DNA of 64,000 nucleotides from Amycolatopsis sp. QT-25 (GCF_029369745.1 NZ_CP120210.1:1674001-1738000), one strand, 5' to 3'. Shown: positions 37,064-46,774, counted from the stretch's first letter. The notes: generated by a model from the sequence alone, not told the origin. Program-made: numbers and translations.

Positions 37064-38299
37064 GTGCGCACCGTGGACGGGGTGACGCGGACGGCGGCGA
37101 CGGTGGCCGTCGCCGGGCTGGTGGGGGCGTCGGCGCTGCTGGCCCCGATGGCCGCGCGTGCCGCCGAGTCCTGTCTGGTGGTGCAGGCCGAGACCGGGTC
37201 GCACGGGAAGTCGAAGCTGCGCTGGATCGACGTCGGCTCGGGGGTCACGTCGAGGGTGACCGATTCGGGCTACCGGCTCAACGCGCTCGGCTACTCGGCG
37301 ACGCGGGACCGGGTCTTCGGTGTCGCCGAAGGGCTCAGCCGGGGCGCGCACGCGGTGACGATCGATCGGGACGGCGACATCCAGGACCTCGGCCCGATCA
37401 CCCGCGCCGGGAACCGGCTGCCGGTGTGGAGCCCGGTCACGGGGGCGACCGCCGGCGCGATCGGCGGGAATTCCTGGTACCTGCTCAGGAACGGCACACT
37501 GTACACAGTGGACTTGACGCCGGGGGAGCGGTACCTGCGGGTGGTCAAGACGGTGTTCCTGCGGCCGATCAGCCTCGCCTACGACGTCAACGACTTCGCC
37601 TACCACAACGGGCTGCTCTACGGCGTTTCCACCACCTGGCGCGGAAAGGGCGCCGTGATCACCATCGACCCGGCGTCCGGCAAGGTCCGCGAGACCGATG
37701 ACGCGCGCTTCCCGCCCGCCGACGTCTACGGTTCGGTCGTGCTCGGCCGCGACGGTGCCCTGTACGCCACGGCGAACCGGATCGGCGGGCGCAGCGTGCT
37801 CTACCGGCTGAACCGAAGCGGGCAAGTGACCGTGGTGCGTTCGGGACCGCCGCTGGCGGGTTCGGACGCCGCGGGCTGCCTCACCGCGGCCGAGGTCCCC
37901 GAGCCGCCGAAACCGGAACCGCCCAAGCCGACGCCCACCCCCACTCCCACCTCAAGTCCGACGCCCACCCCTGCTCCGACGCCCACCCCGGCTCCCACGC
38001 CTGCTCCTTCTCGCACCCCGTCTCCCAGCGCGACTCCGTCGTCGAGCCCGAGGCCTGGCCCGACACCGACGCCGAGTCCTTCGTCGAGCCCGGCGCCCCC
38101 TTTCGCCGCCAAGGTGATCCCGCCACCCGTCGCCGTGCCGAAGCCGTCTCGTTCGGCGCCACCGAAGGAACGGAAGGAAGCGGCGGCGGAGATCGATTCG
38201 CACGCCCGCACGAAGGAGAAGCGGCGTTGGAGCATGACCGCGTTGGTGCTGATCCTCGGTGGTGCCGCGGCCGCGGGTGCCGTCCGGCGGGCCCGGTGA
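37064..38299 (+). CDS. Secreted beta-propeller-like protein with Pro/Thr/Ser stalk and membrane anchor
   Basis: GTG 37064 is four bases after the DUF4239 stop. The 411-residue protein has a signal peptide (cleavage after ARA), a DUF6923/SMP30-like propeller (about 37-275: [55 protein letters not shown]), a long Pro-Thr-Ser-Ala stalk (about 280-345), then charged residues and a C-terminal helix ([16 protein letters not shown]) ending VRRAR. That is a cell-wall-spanning anchored protein without an LPxTG motif. The ligand is unknown. Confidence 0.7.
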   Translation: MRTVDGVTRTAATVAVAGLVGASALLAPMAARAAESCLVVQAETGSHGKSKLRWIDVGSGVTSRVTDSGYRLNALGYSATRDRVFGVAEGLSRGAHAVTIDRDGDIQDLGPITRAGNRLPVWSPVTGATAGAIGGNSWYLLRNGTLYTVDLTPGERYLRVVKTVFLRPISLAYDVNDFAYHNGLLYGVSTTWRGKGAVITIDPASGKVRETDDARFPPADVYGSVVLGRDGALYATANRIGGRSVLYRLNRSGQVTVVRSGPPLAGSDAAGCLTAAEVPEPPKPEPPKPTPTPTPTSSPTPTPAPTPTPAPTPAPSRTPSPSATPSSSPRPGPTPTPSPSSSPAPPFAAKVIPPPVAVPKPSRSAPPKERKEAAAEIDSHARTKEKRRWSMTALVLILGGAAAAGAVRRAR

Positions 38300-38300
38300 G

Positions 38301-39317
38301 TCAGTACTTGAACTGGTCCACGTTCTCGCGCGTGATCAGCAGCGGGTCGCCCAGCAGCACGGTTTTCTTGCCTTCCTCGTACTTGATCGCGGGGAGTTCG
38401 AGATTGACCTTGTTCGACGGGCCGAGTGGTTTGCCCTCGGCGATCTGCTTGCCCGCCCAAGCGGTGAGGTAGCCGAGCGATTCGACGTTCCACAGCACCG
38501 AAAGGGACGAGGAACCGTCCAGCAGATACGGCTTGATCGCCTGCGGCGTCCCGACCCCGACGGTGAAGACGCGGCCGATCTTCTGCTGCGAACGGACCGC
38601 CTCGGCCACCCCGGGCGCGGACGTCGTGCACTCACCGATCAGGCCGGTGAGGTCCGGGTACTTGGCCATCAGCTCTTTGGCGAGCGCGGTGGCGGTGTCC
38701 TTGTCCTCACCCGCGTAGACCGTCTCGACCAGTTGCGCTCGCGGGTAGTGCGAAGCCGTATAGGCACGCTGGACGGCGATCCACGCGTTGAGGTTCTCGG
38801 CGGTCTCGCCACAGGAGACGATCGCGTACTTGCCCGCGTTCCCCATCTTCTTCATCAACGCGTCGGTGAGCGCCTTGCCGATGCCCTCCGGGGTCGCCTG
38901 GCTGACGAAGAGTTCGCGATCGGTGCCCGGCGCGTCGGTGTCCGAAGTGATCACATGGACGCCCTTCGCCCGCGCGTCGGTGATCGCGGGCGCGATCGCC
39001 CTGGGATCGTTCGGCGCGATCGCGATGACGTCCACCTGCTGGTCGACCAGGCGGCGCACGATCGAATCCTGCGCCGCGGGGTCCACCGTGGCCGGACCCG
39101 TCGAGGTCCATTCCACCCCGAGCTGCTTCGCCGCGGCCTGCCCGCCGGTGTTCATCGCCTCGAAGTACGGGATGCCCGCGACCTTCGGCACGAACGCGAT
39201 CCGGATCGGCTTGGCCGCCGTCCCCGCCGGTTCTTCGCCGGCGCAGCCGGTCAGCCCGAACACCATGCCCAAACCGAGCACAGTGGCAACGACGAGCGTC
39301 TTCGTCGGCCCTCGCAT
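38301..39317 (-). CDS. Sugar/AI-2-type ABC substrate-binding lipoprotein (orphan)
   Basis: With ATG 39317 the product is 338 residues with lipobox LTGC. The family 1-type binding fold resembles LsrB/RhaS: IAFVPKVAGIPYFEAMNTGG, DVIAIAPNDPRAIAPAITDA, VITSDTDAPGTDRELFVSQA. Those receptors bind autoinducer-2 or rhamnose. No permease or ATPase gene is adjacent, so it must serve a transporter encoded elsewhere or act as a sensor. Its stop is two bases from the stop of the anchored propeller gene. Confidence 0.8.
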   Translation of the reverse strand: MRGPTKTLVVATVLGLGMVFGLTGCAGEEPAGTAAKPIRIAFVPKVAGIPYFEAMNTGGQAAAKQLGVEWTSTGPATVDPAAQDSIVRRLVDQQVDVIAIAPNDPRAIAPAITDARAKGVHVITSDTDAPGTDRELFVSQATPEGIGKALTDALMKKMGNAGKYAIVSCGETAENLNAWIAVQRAYTASHYPRAQLVETVYAGEDKDTATALAKELMAKYPDLTGLIGECTTSAPGVAEAVRSQQKIGRVFTVGVGTPQAIKPYLLDGSSSLSVLWNVESLGYLTAWAGKQIAEGKPLGPSNKVNLELPAIKYEEGKKTVLLGDPLLITRENVDQFKY

Positions 39318-39523
39318 CTCCACCCCATAGTCACGGAACTACCTGAATCAGCCGATCGGTCTGCGCGCGGTGGAGACCTCCGGCGAAACTAGGGTCTTCG
39401 GTTACCCCGGTCAACCGGATGAGCGCAAAGGGTTACGGAAGTGAGTTCATCGACCTGGCCCGATTACCGGCTCGGCCTACGGGGGTGACTTTGGGTGACT
39501 GTCGCTCGGTTCCGCTCGAAGCA

Positions 39524-39572
39524 CCTGAAGGCCCCCTTCCTGTGCTTAGACGCAAGGAAGGGGGCCTTCAGG
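39524..39572. repeat. Intergenic hairpin, family 1 copy
   Basis: The arms CCTGAAGGCCCCCTTCC and its complement enclose a 15-base loop. It lies in the 397-base gap between two minus-strand genes (39324-39720), where I see no other gene; a second, GGCC-rich inverted repeat (AAGGCCCGGCGC / GCGCCGGGCCTT) at 39667-39694 sits just after the SH3 gene stop and may be its terminator. Confidence 0.8.
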
Positions 39573-39720
39573 TACCGGAGAACGCGCGTCACTGAGCGGG
39601 ACGGAAGTTCGCATCGTGCCGAACCGCGTGTCCCGCACGCGGGCGGAAGCGTGGCCGAAAGGGCGAAGGCCCGGCGCTCTGGGGTGCGCCGGGCCTTCGC
39701 GTTCAGGGGGGTTCAGTGGA

Positions 39721-40947
39721 TCACGAGCATTTGGGCGCCACCGGCAGGTCCGATCCGGTCTGCAGGTAGGTGTCGGAGATGTAGTGCCCAGGGCCGATCC
39801 GGTCCCAGACGTTGCTGGTGCCGAACTTGCCGGTGACGGTCTCACCCTCGACGTAGCATTCGATGGTGACCTTCGCGTAGTTCGCCGCGAGACCTTTGAT
39901 CGCCGCGCTGGTGCTCGCGGAGGCCCGGACGTTCATCGGGTCGCCCGCCGTGCTGACGACGCCGGTCGGGCCGGAGCCGGTCCACAGGTAGGAGACGTTG
40001 ACCCAGCCGTTGTCGGTCATCTTCAGACCGTCCCAGAAGGTGCCGTCCGCGAGGTCGATGCCCGCCGGGTTGGCCACCTTGCGGCCGAACTCGTCCTTGC
40101 CGCCGTTGTAGCCGTCTTGGTACGCGGCCTGCGCTTCGGGCTTGCCCTGCGGCAGGTTCTTCCACATCTGGCGGGTGGCCGACGGGTTCCAGTAGTCGTC
40201 CTTGGTGTTCCACGGGCCGACGTCCCACACCGGCGCGTATTCGCAGCGGCTGTTGTCCGTGCGGCAGACGCGCACGGTGTAGTTCCCGGTGTTCTTCGGC
40301 GCCAGGCCGCGGCCCGAGGGGAGGGCGACGAAGTGGTCGCGGGACTTGATGACGTGCCCGTTGGCGGTGGCGCGGCCGGTGAGGCCTTCGCGGGTGCCGT
40401 AGACCTTGGACGTCAGCGGGGCCGCGGCCCCGCCGATCGCGTTCACCTGCGGGCCGAGATCACCCTGGAGGGTGACGTCGCTGACCTTCGCGGTCACGCC
40501 GTCGGTCATCGTGCGCAGTCCGATGCGGACCTGAACCGTGGAGACCGAAGCGGACAGCAGGGCGGCGCCGCCCTCGGTGGGTGTCCACTCCGTCCAGTCC
40601 CGGGCGTTGAGCTTGCCGCGGACGTCGACCTCGACCTCGGTGCCCTTCGGCGCGTCGGCGGCCACCTGGGCGGAGACCCGGTTCACCGGCTTCCCGAGCT
40701 CCTGTTCGGCCAGCAGCAGGTAGCCCTGGCTGCCGATGGAGTCGGGTTTTCTGTGCCAGGCGGCGTTCTCCAGGTTGAGCACGCCGCCGTCGCTGCGGAC
40801 GTTGACGTCGTCGCCGTCCACGGTGGACAGGTCGGCGCGCCAGCTTCCTTCGGGTGCCGCGTGCGCGGGGCCGGCGGCCAAGGCGGTGACCGTCCCCACG
40901 GCCAGCACGGCCGCCATCACCCGGCGGGTCTTAACGGTCCGGACCAT
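39721..40947 (-). CDS. Secreted SH3-like domain protein, larger paralogue
   Basis: ATG 40947 follows AGGGAGA. The 408-residue protein has a signal peptide ending AHA. Residues about 30-170 are beta-rich (envelope-binding lectin-like). Residues about 185-320 contain ALPSGRGLAPKNTGNYTVRV and APVWDVGPWNTKDDYWN, reminiscent of double-psi barrel proteins. The last 75 residues are an SH3b-like domain (PMNVRASASTSAAIKGLAAN through HYISDTYLQTGS) clearly homologous to the small SH3 protein 3 kb away. It probably binds or modifies peptidoglycan. A heptamer pair lies upstream at 41003-41020. Confidence 0.75.
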   Translation of the reverse strand: MVRTVKTRRVMAAVLAVGTVTALAAGPAHAAPEGSWRADLSTVDGDDVNVRSDGGVLNLENAAWHRKPDSIGSQGYLLLAEQELGKPVNRVSAQVAADAPKGTEVEVDVRGKLNARDWTEWTPTEGGAALLSASVSTVQVRIGLRTMTDGVTAKVSDVTLQGDLGPQVNAIGGAAAPLTSKVYGTREGLTGRATANGHVIKSRDHFVALPSGRGLAPKNTGNYTVRVCRTDNSRCEYAPVWDVGPWNTKDDYWNPSATRQMWKNLPQGKPEAQAAYQDGYNGGKDEFGRKVANPAGIDLADGTFWDGLKMTDNGWVNVSYLWTGSGPTGVVSTAGDPMNVRASASTSAAIKGLAANYAKVTIECYVEGETVTGKFGTSNVWDRIGPGHYISDTYLQTGSDLPVAPKCS

Positions 40948-41002
40948 TCCGGTCTCCCTTCGAGCACTCTCGGTTGCTACGAAGGGAGCTTCGCCGGGAC
41001 CT

Positions 41003-41020
41003 GTACACGATCGATACAAA
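41003..41020 (-). promoter_or_regulatory. Candidate SARP-binding direct heptamers, copy 1
   Basis: On the minus strand TTTGTAT-CGAT-CGTGTAC: two heptamers separated by four bases, an 11-bp period, 56 bases before the SH3 protein start. The same arrangement is found before the second SH3 gene. SARP regulators bind exactly this kind of direct repeat. Confidence 0.55.
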
Positions 41021-41023
41021 CAC

Positions 41024-41073
41024 AATTCGGCACCTGGTTGCGATGGGTGAACCCCGCAACCAGGTGCCGAATT
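41024..41073 (-). terminator. Terminator of the SARP regulator gene
   Basis: A 19-bp perfect stem (arm AATTCGGCACCTGGTTGCG) with a 12-base loop lies ten bases after the regulator stop, followed on the minus strand by GTGTTTG. Confidence 0.85.
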
Positions 41074-41082
41074 GCGAAAAGG

Positions 41083-44034
41083 TCAGGCGCTCGCGGAGTC
41101 GTCGTAGGACGCTGCGGCCGATTCCTGCAAACGCGAAGCGAGTGCGGATTCCTGGGGCCGCGCGGAGAGTTCCCGCCACAACGCCAGCGCGCGCTCCGAA
41201 TACGTCCGCGACCGCTCGGGCTGGCTCAGCGCCTCGTGCAGTTCTCCGAGCAACTGCGACACCTCGGCCTCGGACCGGCGGTCCCCGTTGCGCCGGTGCA
41301 CGCTCAGCGAATTGACCAGCAGCAGTTGCGCGTGGGCCAGGTCGCCGCTGTGCAGGTACAGCTCGCCGAGGTTCTGGTTCGCGTAGCCGACACAATGGTC
41401 GTCGCCGAGTTCGTTGAAGATCGCGATCGCCCGGTCGACCCCCTCCCGCGCGCCCGCGAGGTCGCCCTGATGCTGCCGCAGCATCGCGAGCCGCTTCAGC
41501 GCGTGCGCCTCGCGATGCCGGTCGCCGATGCGCGCGGACTGTTCGAGCGCCTCGGTGAACCAGCGTTCCGCGTCGGAGAACCGGCGCCGCGCCAGCCACA
41601 CCGCGCCGATCGCGATCCGCACGACCGCCTCGCCGTGCGGATCACCGGCCGCCACGAACTGGGCGAGCGCCGCGTGACAATGCTCCAGCGCGACGGTGCC
41701 CTCGCCGTTGATCCGCAGCACCGTCCCGAGCCCGGCCAGCGAGATCGCCGCGCCCCGCGCGTCACCGATCTTGTCGAAGAGCAGCTCCGACTGCTCGAAC
41801 GCGACCAAGGCCTCGGCGTAACTGTCCTGGTAGAGCTGGATCTGCCCGAGGTTGCGCTGGATGATCGCCTCACCGCGGACGTCGCCGGACCGGCGCGCGG
41901 CGGCGAGCGCGACGGCGTGCGTGTGCAGCCAGTCGTCCTGGTGCCCGCGCTGGTCGAAGTAGGGCGCCAGCGCCGCGGCGAGCCGCCAGGCCAGCGCGTC
42001 GAAGCCGAGGTCGGCGGCCAGCGAGACGGCGGCCACGCAGGTGTGCCGTTCGGCGGCGAACCACGCGGCCGGATCCTCGATCAGCCGCGCGGTGCCCGGC
42101 GGGAGCGCGGGCTGGACGGCCGTGTCGTCCCGGTAGAGCCCGAAGAAGTGGATCGGCATCCGGTCCGCGGCCGAGACCGCGAGCGCGAGATAGCCCTCCA
42201 GCACGCGTTTCGTGGCGTCGTGCGCTTTCGCCGGGACGTCCTGCGCGCGCAGTTCGAGCGCGTAGCACCGCAACAGGTCATGCAGGCGGTAGCGAGGTTC
42301 GCCGGTGCCGTCCGAGCCGCTGAGCTCGACCAGATGGGCGTCCACCAGTACGTCGAGGACGTCTTCACCGTGCGTGCGGCCGAGCAGGGCCGCGACCACC
42401 CAGCCGGGGAACTGGACCGAGCCGAGCCCGCCGAGGCCGCGGAACGCGGTCGCCGCCGACATCGGCAGGAGGTCGTAGCTGAGGGTCACACTGGCCCGGA
42501 CGGCGAGATCGCCGACGCGGAGCTCGTCCAACCTTCGTCTCTCGTCCCGCAGCCGGTCCGCCAGCACGCGCAACGTCCAGCCCGGCCGGTGGGTCAGCTT
42601 CGCCCCGGCCACCCGGATCGCCAGCGGCAGATACCCGCAGTGGCGCAGGATCGCCGCCGCGCAGTCCGGTTCGGCGGTGACCCTTTCGGCGCCGACGATG
42701 CCTTCGAGCAGCGTCGCGGCCTCGGCTTCGGGCAGGAGGTCGACGTCGACCGGGGTGGCCCCGGCCAGATCCGGCATCCGGACCCGGCTGGTGATCAGGA
42801 CCGCGCAGGAGCCCGCGCCGGGCAGCAGCGGCCGGACCTGCGCCGCGCTGCCGGCGTCGTCGAGCACGACGCACATCCGCAGGGTGGTGAGCCGGGACCG
42901 CAGCAGCGCCGCGCGTTCGGGGAGCTCACGCGGCAGGCCCGCGTCGGGGACGCCCAGCGCGCGGAGCAACTCGGCGAGCACGGCCATCGGAGGCCGGGGC
43001 GAGGACGACGTCCCGGCGAGATCGACGTGCAGCTGCCCGTCCGGGAAGTCCTCCCGGACCGCGTGCGCCACCCGGATCGCGACGGAGGACTTGCCGACCC
43101 CCGGCGCGCCCGAAAGCACCGCGATCGCGGGCTTTCCCTGGTCGCGGCGAGCGCGGAAGAGGCCGACGAGTTCGCCGACGATCCCCTCGCGGCCGGTGAA
43201 ATCGGGCAGGTCCAGTGGAAGCTGGCACACCGGCGCCATCGGCCGGGGGAGGGCGGCGGCCACGGCGTCCGGGCGCACGGAAGGCGCCCTGATCAGGGAA
43301 GCCCGCAGTTCCTTCAGCCGCGGGCCCGGTGCGGTGCCGAGTTCGTCGGCCAGCACCTTCTCGGCCGTTTCGTAAGCTTCGATCGCGTCGGCCGTGCGGC
43401 CGTCGGCCCGCAACGCGACGATCAGCTGCCGCCAGAGCCCTTCACGCAGTGGATGTCCGGTGACCAGGCCGCGCAGTTCGGCGACGGCCTCGGCGGTCCG
43501 GCCGAGTTCGATCCTGGCCCGCAGCCGCTGTTCCTGGACCGCGAGGCGCAATTCCGTCAGCCGGGCCACGGTCGCGCCCCAGCCGTGGTCGTGGGGAAGC
43601 CCTTCGAGTACTTCTCCGCGCCACAGCGCTTCGGCTTGATCCAGCAGGTCGAGGGCGGATTCGGCGTCTCCGCGGCCGAGCGCGGACTGGGCGTGGGCGG
43701 CCAATTCACCGAAGCGGACGTGGTCGATCTCCGCGGGAGAGGCCTTGAGGATGTAGCCGGAAGCCCGGCTTCCGATGCGTTCCCCGAGTTCGGGGTCGTG
43801 GTCGGCGAGGCGTTTGCGGAGTGAATGGACGTAGGTACGGATGTTCGCCGCCGCCGAACGAGGCGCAGACGAAGGCCACAGGACCTCGATCAGCAGTTCG
43901 GTGGAGACGACGACGTTGGGCTGGAGCAGGAGGGCGGCCAGCAGCAGCCGCGGTTTGGGGCCGCCGAGCGGCACCACCTGTCCGTCCACCGCCACTTCGA
44001 GCGGACCGAGAACGCGAAACCCGAGAATAGTCAC
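41083..44034 (-). CDS. SARP/AfsR-type regulator with NB-ARC and TPR domains
   Basis: The 983-residue protein has a winged-helix DNA-binding domain (about 5-95: GPLEVAVDGQVVPLGGPKPR, AAANIRTYVHSLRKRL), a BTAD domain (about 100-250: LRLAVQEQRLRARIELGR), an NB-ARC ATPase with Walker A SGAPGVGKSS and Walker B CVVLDDAG, and a C-terminal TPR block (from about 700, with GDARGAAISLAGLGTVLRIN). This is the AfsR plan. Its gene lies between two secreted SH3 genes and is divergent from the smaller one. Both SH3 genes carry a TTTGTAY heptamer pair typical of SARP sites. I therefore predict that it controls both, perhaps on a cell-wall signal. Confidence 0.87.
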   Translation of the reverse strand: MTILGFRVLGPLEVAVDGQVVPLGGPKPRLLLAALLLQPNVVVSTELLIEVLWPSSAPRSAAANIRTYVHSLRKRLADHDPELGERIGSRASGYILKASPAEIDHVRFGELAAHAQSALGRGDAESALDLLDQAEALWRGEVLEGLPHDHGWGATVARLTELRLAVQEQRLRARIELGRTAEAVAELRGLVTGHPLREGLWRQLIVALRADGRTADAIEAYETAEKVLADELGTAPGPRLKELRASLIRAPSVRPDAVAAALPRPMAPVCQLPLDLPDFTGREGIVGELVGLFRARRDQGKPAIAVLSGAPGVGKSSVAIRVAHAVREDFPDGQLHVDLAGTSSSPRPPMAVLAELLRALGVPDAGLPRELPERAALLRSRLTTLRMCVVLDDAGSAAQVRPLLPGAGSCAVLITSRVRMPDLAGATPVDVDLLPEAEAATLLEGIVGAERVTAEPDCAAAILRHCGYLPLAIRVAGAKLTHRPGWTLRVLADRLRDERRRLDELRVGDLAVRASVTLSYDLLPMSAATAFRGLGGLGSVQFPGWVVAALLGRTHGEDVLDVLVDAHLVELSGSDGTGEPRYRLHDLLRCYALELRAQDVPAKAHDATKRVLEGYLALAVSAADRMPIHFFGLYRDDTAVQPALPPGTARLIEDPAAWFAAERHTCVAAVSLAADLGFDALAWRLAAALAPYFDQRGHQDDWLHTHAVALAAARRSGDVRGEAIIQRNLGQIQLYQDSYAEALVAFEQSELLFDKIGDARGAAISLAGLGTVLRINGEGTVALEHCHAALAQFVAAGDPHGEAVVRIAIGAVWLARRRFSDAERWFTEALEQSARIGDRHREAHALKRLAMLRQHQGDLAGAREGVDRAIAIFNELGDDHCVGYANQNLGELYLHSGDLAHAQLLLVNSLSVHRRNGDRRSEAEVSQLLGELHEALSQPERSRTYSERALALWRELSARPQESALASRLQESAAASYDDSASA

Positions 44035-44136
44035 CTAAACCGCCAATACGGCAGGAGCCCCATATCCGCCGATAATATTGCCGTCCCGCCATGATGGCTA
44101 GATCCATTCGCAGGCACGTGCGGACATCGGTCGGCG

Positions 44137-44154
44137 TTTGTACGTGATGTGTAC
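44137..44154 (+). promoter_or_regulatory. Candidate SARP-binding direct heptamers, copy 2
   Basis: TTTGTAC-GTGA-TGTGTAC: heptamers with an 11-bp period, 22 bases before the start of the small SH3 gene. CGGCGT/ACGCCG further flank it as an inverted pair. Confidence 0.55.
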
Positions 44155-44176
44155 GACGCCGGTCGACGCTGAAGTC

Positions 44177-44833
44177 ATGAAGCGTTCAAGTGTCCGGCGG
44201 CTCGCCGGTTTCTTTCTCGTGCTGGTGACGGCGGGCGCCTTGGGGCTCGCCGGAGCCACTCCCGCACTGGCCGCGGCCACCGGGACCGTGAAGACGGCGG
44301 GTGATCCGCTGAACGTGCGCCGTGCCCCGAGCACCTCCTCGACCGCGGTGGGCACGGTGGCCAACGGGGCCACGGTGACCATCGACTGCCAGACGACCGG
44401 GACCTCGGTCACCGGTCCACTGGGCACGACGACGTTGTGGGACTACGTTCCCGCGCTCGGCGGTTACGTCTCGGACAGTTACGTCCATACCGGCTCCGAC
44501 CAGCGGATCGCGCCCGACTGCGGGGTCGGCTCCGGCAGCGCCGAGTGTTCCACCGGCGGCTGCGCGGGCGAGGGCCGGTTCCGTTCATCGGATGCTCGTT
44601 TCCTCGTCTACGACAAGGACGCCGACGGCAAGTCCGCCGTGGTCGCCTACTGGCTGAAGGGCGGCGCCGGCCCGTTCTACGTCTGGGCCTCCGGCGGCAA
44701 CGGCACCCACGTCGACAAGGCCGTGCCGGTCGCGAAGGGATCGTGGGTCTATTACAAGGTCTGCGTCGCCGACGCCGCCGCGAATCCGGCCCTCGAAGCC
44801 TGTAGCGGCGGCATCACCGATTACGCCGCGTGA
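44177..44833 (+). CDS. Secreted SH3-like domain protein, smaller paralogue
   Basis: With ATG 44177 the product is 218 residues with a signal peptide (cleavage after ALA). Residues about 35-115 are an SH3b-like domain (PLNVRRAPSTSSTAVGTVAN through GGYVSDSYVHTGSD). The remaining 100 residues are a second beta domain (FRSSDARFLVYDKDADGKSA, GAGPFYVWASGGNGTHVDKA) with two disulfide-type cysteines. It is homologous to the C-terminus of the larger SH3 protein across the regulator gene. It likely binds the cell wall. No strong Shine-Dalgarno is seen, so the transcript may be nearly leaderless. Confidence 0.78.
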   Translation: MKRSSVRRLAGFFLVLVTAGALGLAGATPALAAATGTVKTAGDPLNVRRAPSTSSTAVGTVANGATVTIDCQTTGTSVTGPLGTTTLWDYVPALGGYVSDSYVHTGSDQRIAPDCGVGSGSAECSTGGCAGEGRFRSSDARFLVYDKDADGKSAVVAYWLKGGAGPFYVWASGGNGTHVDKAVPVAKGSWVYYKVCVADAAANPALEACSGGITDYAA

Positions 44834-44876
44834 AATTCCTTCCCGTTCTTTCCGCACTGCGAAAGGTTGAATTCTC

Positions 44877-46448
44877 ATGGGTCAGGTGAACCGGCGAGCG
44901 GTACTCCTCGGTGGGGCCGCGGCGGTTTCGGCGGCGGCCTTGTCCTCGACGTCGCCTTCGTGGGCGAACGTGAGAACGAGGGTGGCGGCGCCCGCCATCC
45001 GCGACCCGTTCCAGCTCGGTGTCGCCTCGGGTGATCCCCTGCCGGACAGTGTCGTGCTGTGGACGCGGCTCGCTCCCGCCCCACTGAACCCCGACGGTTT
45101 CGGCGGGATGCCGGACGCTTCGTACCCGGTCGACTGGGAGATCGCGAACGACCAGGCGTTCTCCTCGGTCGTCCAGCGCGGCACCGCGACCGCGGCCCGC
45201 GCCTCCGGGCACAGCGTGCACGTCGAGCCGGTCGGGCTCCAGCCGGGCCGTGAGTACTTCTACCGGTTCAAGACCGGCGGCTACCTCTCGCCCGTCGGCC
45301 GGACCCGGACCGCGCCCGCCGCCGGAGCGGCGGTCAGTCAGCTGAAGTACACCTTCTCCTCGTGTCAGCACTGGGAGGAGGGCTGGTACCACTCGTACAA
45401 GGGAATGCTCGCCGACGACCCGGAACTGGTGCTGTTCCTCGGCGACTACATGTACGAGCGGAAGTCCGGCCGCGTCGCCGCCGACCGGAATCCGCGCAGG
45501 CTGGCCTTCACCGAGGACGTGACGACGCTGGCCCAGTACCGCGCCCGGCACGCCCAGCACAAGACCGACGCCGACCTGCAGAACGCGCACGCGATGGCGC
45601 CGTGGGTCGTGGTCTTCGACGACCACGAGGTGATGAACAACTGGAACGGCACCACCGCCCCGGCCACCGCGGACCGCAAGGCCGCCGGTTTTCAGGCGTT
45701 CTACGAGAACATGCCGATCCGGTCCACCGCCAAACCGAGCGGCGCGTCGATCCGGCTGTACCGGCAGTTCGGCTGGGGTGACCTCGCCCGGTTCCACCTG
45801 CTCGACACCCGCCAGTACCGCAACGCGCAGGTGCCCGACCCCTCCGGTTCGGCGGGGCCGTCGTGCACCGACATGCGGTCGACGTCCCGCGGCATCCTGG
45901 GCACGACGCAGGAGGCTTGGCTGCTGAAGGCGCTGGAGACGCACCCGGCGAAGTGGGACTTCCTCGGCCAGCAGGTCTTCTTCGCCACCCGTGACGGTGA
46001 CGGCGACAAAGCGACCTGCGAAAGCCCCGATTCGTGGCAGGGCTACGAGGCCTCCCGCGACCGGATCGCGAAGGGCATCGTGGACCGCAAGGTGCCGAAC
46101 CCGATCGTGCTGACCGGCGACGTCCACCGGCACTGGGCGGCCGATCTGCGCCGCGACTACTTCGACCACGGTGACCCGGTGTTCGGTTCGGAACTGGTGA
46201 CGACCTCGGTCACGAGCCACAGCGACACCGCGACCGACCCGTCGTCCGCCTGGCTCTCGAACAACCCGCACATCAAGTACTGCCGGGGAAAGCGCGGCTA
46301 CGTCCGGGTGACGGCGTCGCGAACGCAGCTGCGGGCGGACTTCATGACGGTTTCGGACACCACCGAGTCCGACTTCTCGAAGGTGACCCTGGCCGCGGAC
46401 CGCTCCTACGTCGTCGAGGCCGGGAAGCCGGGGTTGCAGCGGGTCTAG
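44877..46448 (+). CDS. phoD: PhoD-family alkaline phosphatase, Tat-secreted
   Basis: The 523-residue enzyme has a Tat signal (NRRAVLLGGAAAVSAAAL), the N-terminal PhoD beta domain (VASGDPLPDSVVLWTRLAP), and the catalytic core with the metal-ligand motifs FSSCQHWEEGWY, FLGDYMYE, FDDHEVMNNWNG and LTGDVHRHWAAD. The CxxH cysteine and DDHE aspartates that bind Fe/Ca are present. PhoD releases phosphate from mono- and diesters outside the cell. The gene begins 43 bases after the SH3 gene stop and may share its promoter. A family 1 hairpin follows. Confidence 0.88.
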   Translation: MGQVNRRAVLLGGAAAVSAAALSSTSPSWANVRTRVAAPAIRDPFQLGVASGDPLPDSVVLWTRLAPAPLNPDGFGGMPDASYPVDWEIANDQAFSSVVQRGTATAARASGHSVHVEPVGLQPGREYFYRFKTGGYLSPVGRTRTAPAAGAAVSQLKYTFSSCQHWEEGWYHSYKGMLADDPELVLFLGDYMYERKSGRVAADRNPRRLAFTEDVTTLAQYRARHAQHKTDADLQNAHAMAPWVVVFDDHEVMNNWNGTTAPATADRKAAGFQAFYENMPIRSTAKPSGASIRLYRQFGWGDLARFHLLDTRQYRNAQVPDPSGSAGPSCTDMRSTSRGILGTTQEAWLLKALETHPAKWDFLGQQVFFATRDGDGDKATCESPDSWQGYEASRDRIAKGIVDRKVPNPIVLTGDVHRHWAADLRRDYFDHGDPVFGSELVTTSVTSHSDTATDPSSAWLSNNPHIKYCRGKRGYVRVTASRTQLRADFMTVSDTTESDFSKVTLAADRSYVVEAGKPGLQRV

Positions 46449-46498
46449 CGGTCTCGTGAGTCCTGACCGGTTCGGTCCCGGTGTCCCCTTGCCCGCTC

Positions 46499-46557
46499 AA
46501 GTACATGAAGGCCTCCTTCCTTGCGCCTGGCGCAGTGAAGGGGGCCTTCATGTACTT
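46499..46557. repeat. Intergenic hairpin, family 1 copy
   Basis: The arms AAGTACATGAAGGC and GCCTTCATGTACTT pair perfectly; the inner part has a G/T difference and a C/G-to-T change that weakens two pairs. The gap 46449-46774 otherwise contains short GTGTCGTCCATCC repeats at 46661-46700, a unit seen again near 55.57 kb. Confidence 0.8.
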
Positions 46558-46774
46558 GGCAGGCATGGGATCGACTGCAGTCGGAATCCGCGTAGGTACC
46601 TAAGACATCCTCGGCCCTAACGTCCTTACCGCTCACGAGGCCCAGCACCGGCGGTATCACGTGTCGTCCATCCCAACACGTGTGTCGTCCATCCAGTCAC
46701 GCGAAACCACCACCCGCGCTCCGGCAGTACGTACCCGAGACACCCTTGGTGCCGACCGTCCTCCCGCTCACGAG

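Noticed and set aside
39616..43824. Very long open frame antisense to the SH3 and SARP genes
   Set aside because: It is a GC-bias shadow: the opposite strand carries clear SH3, BTAD, NB-ARC and TPR motifs.
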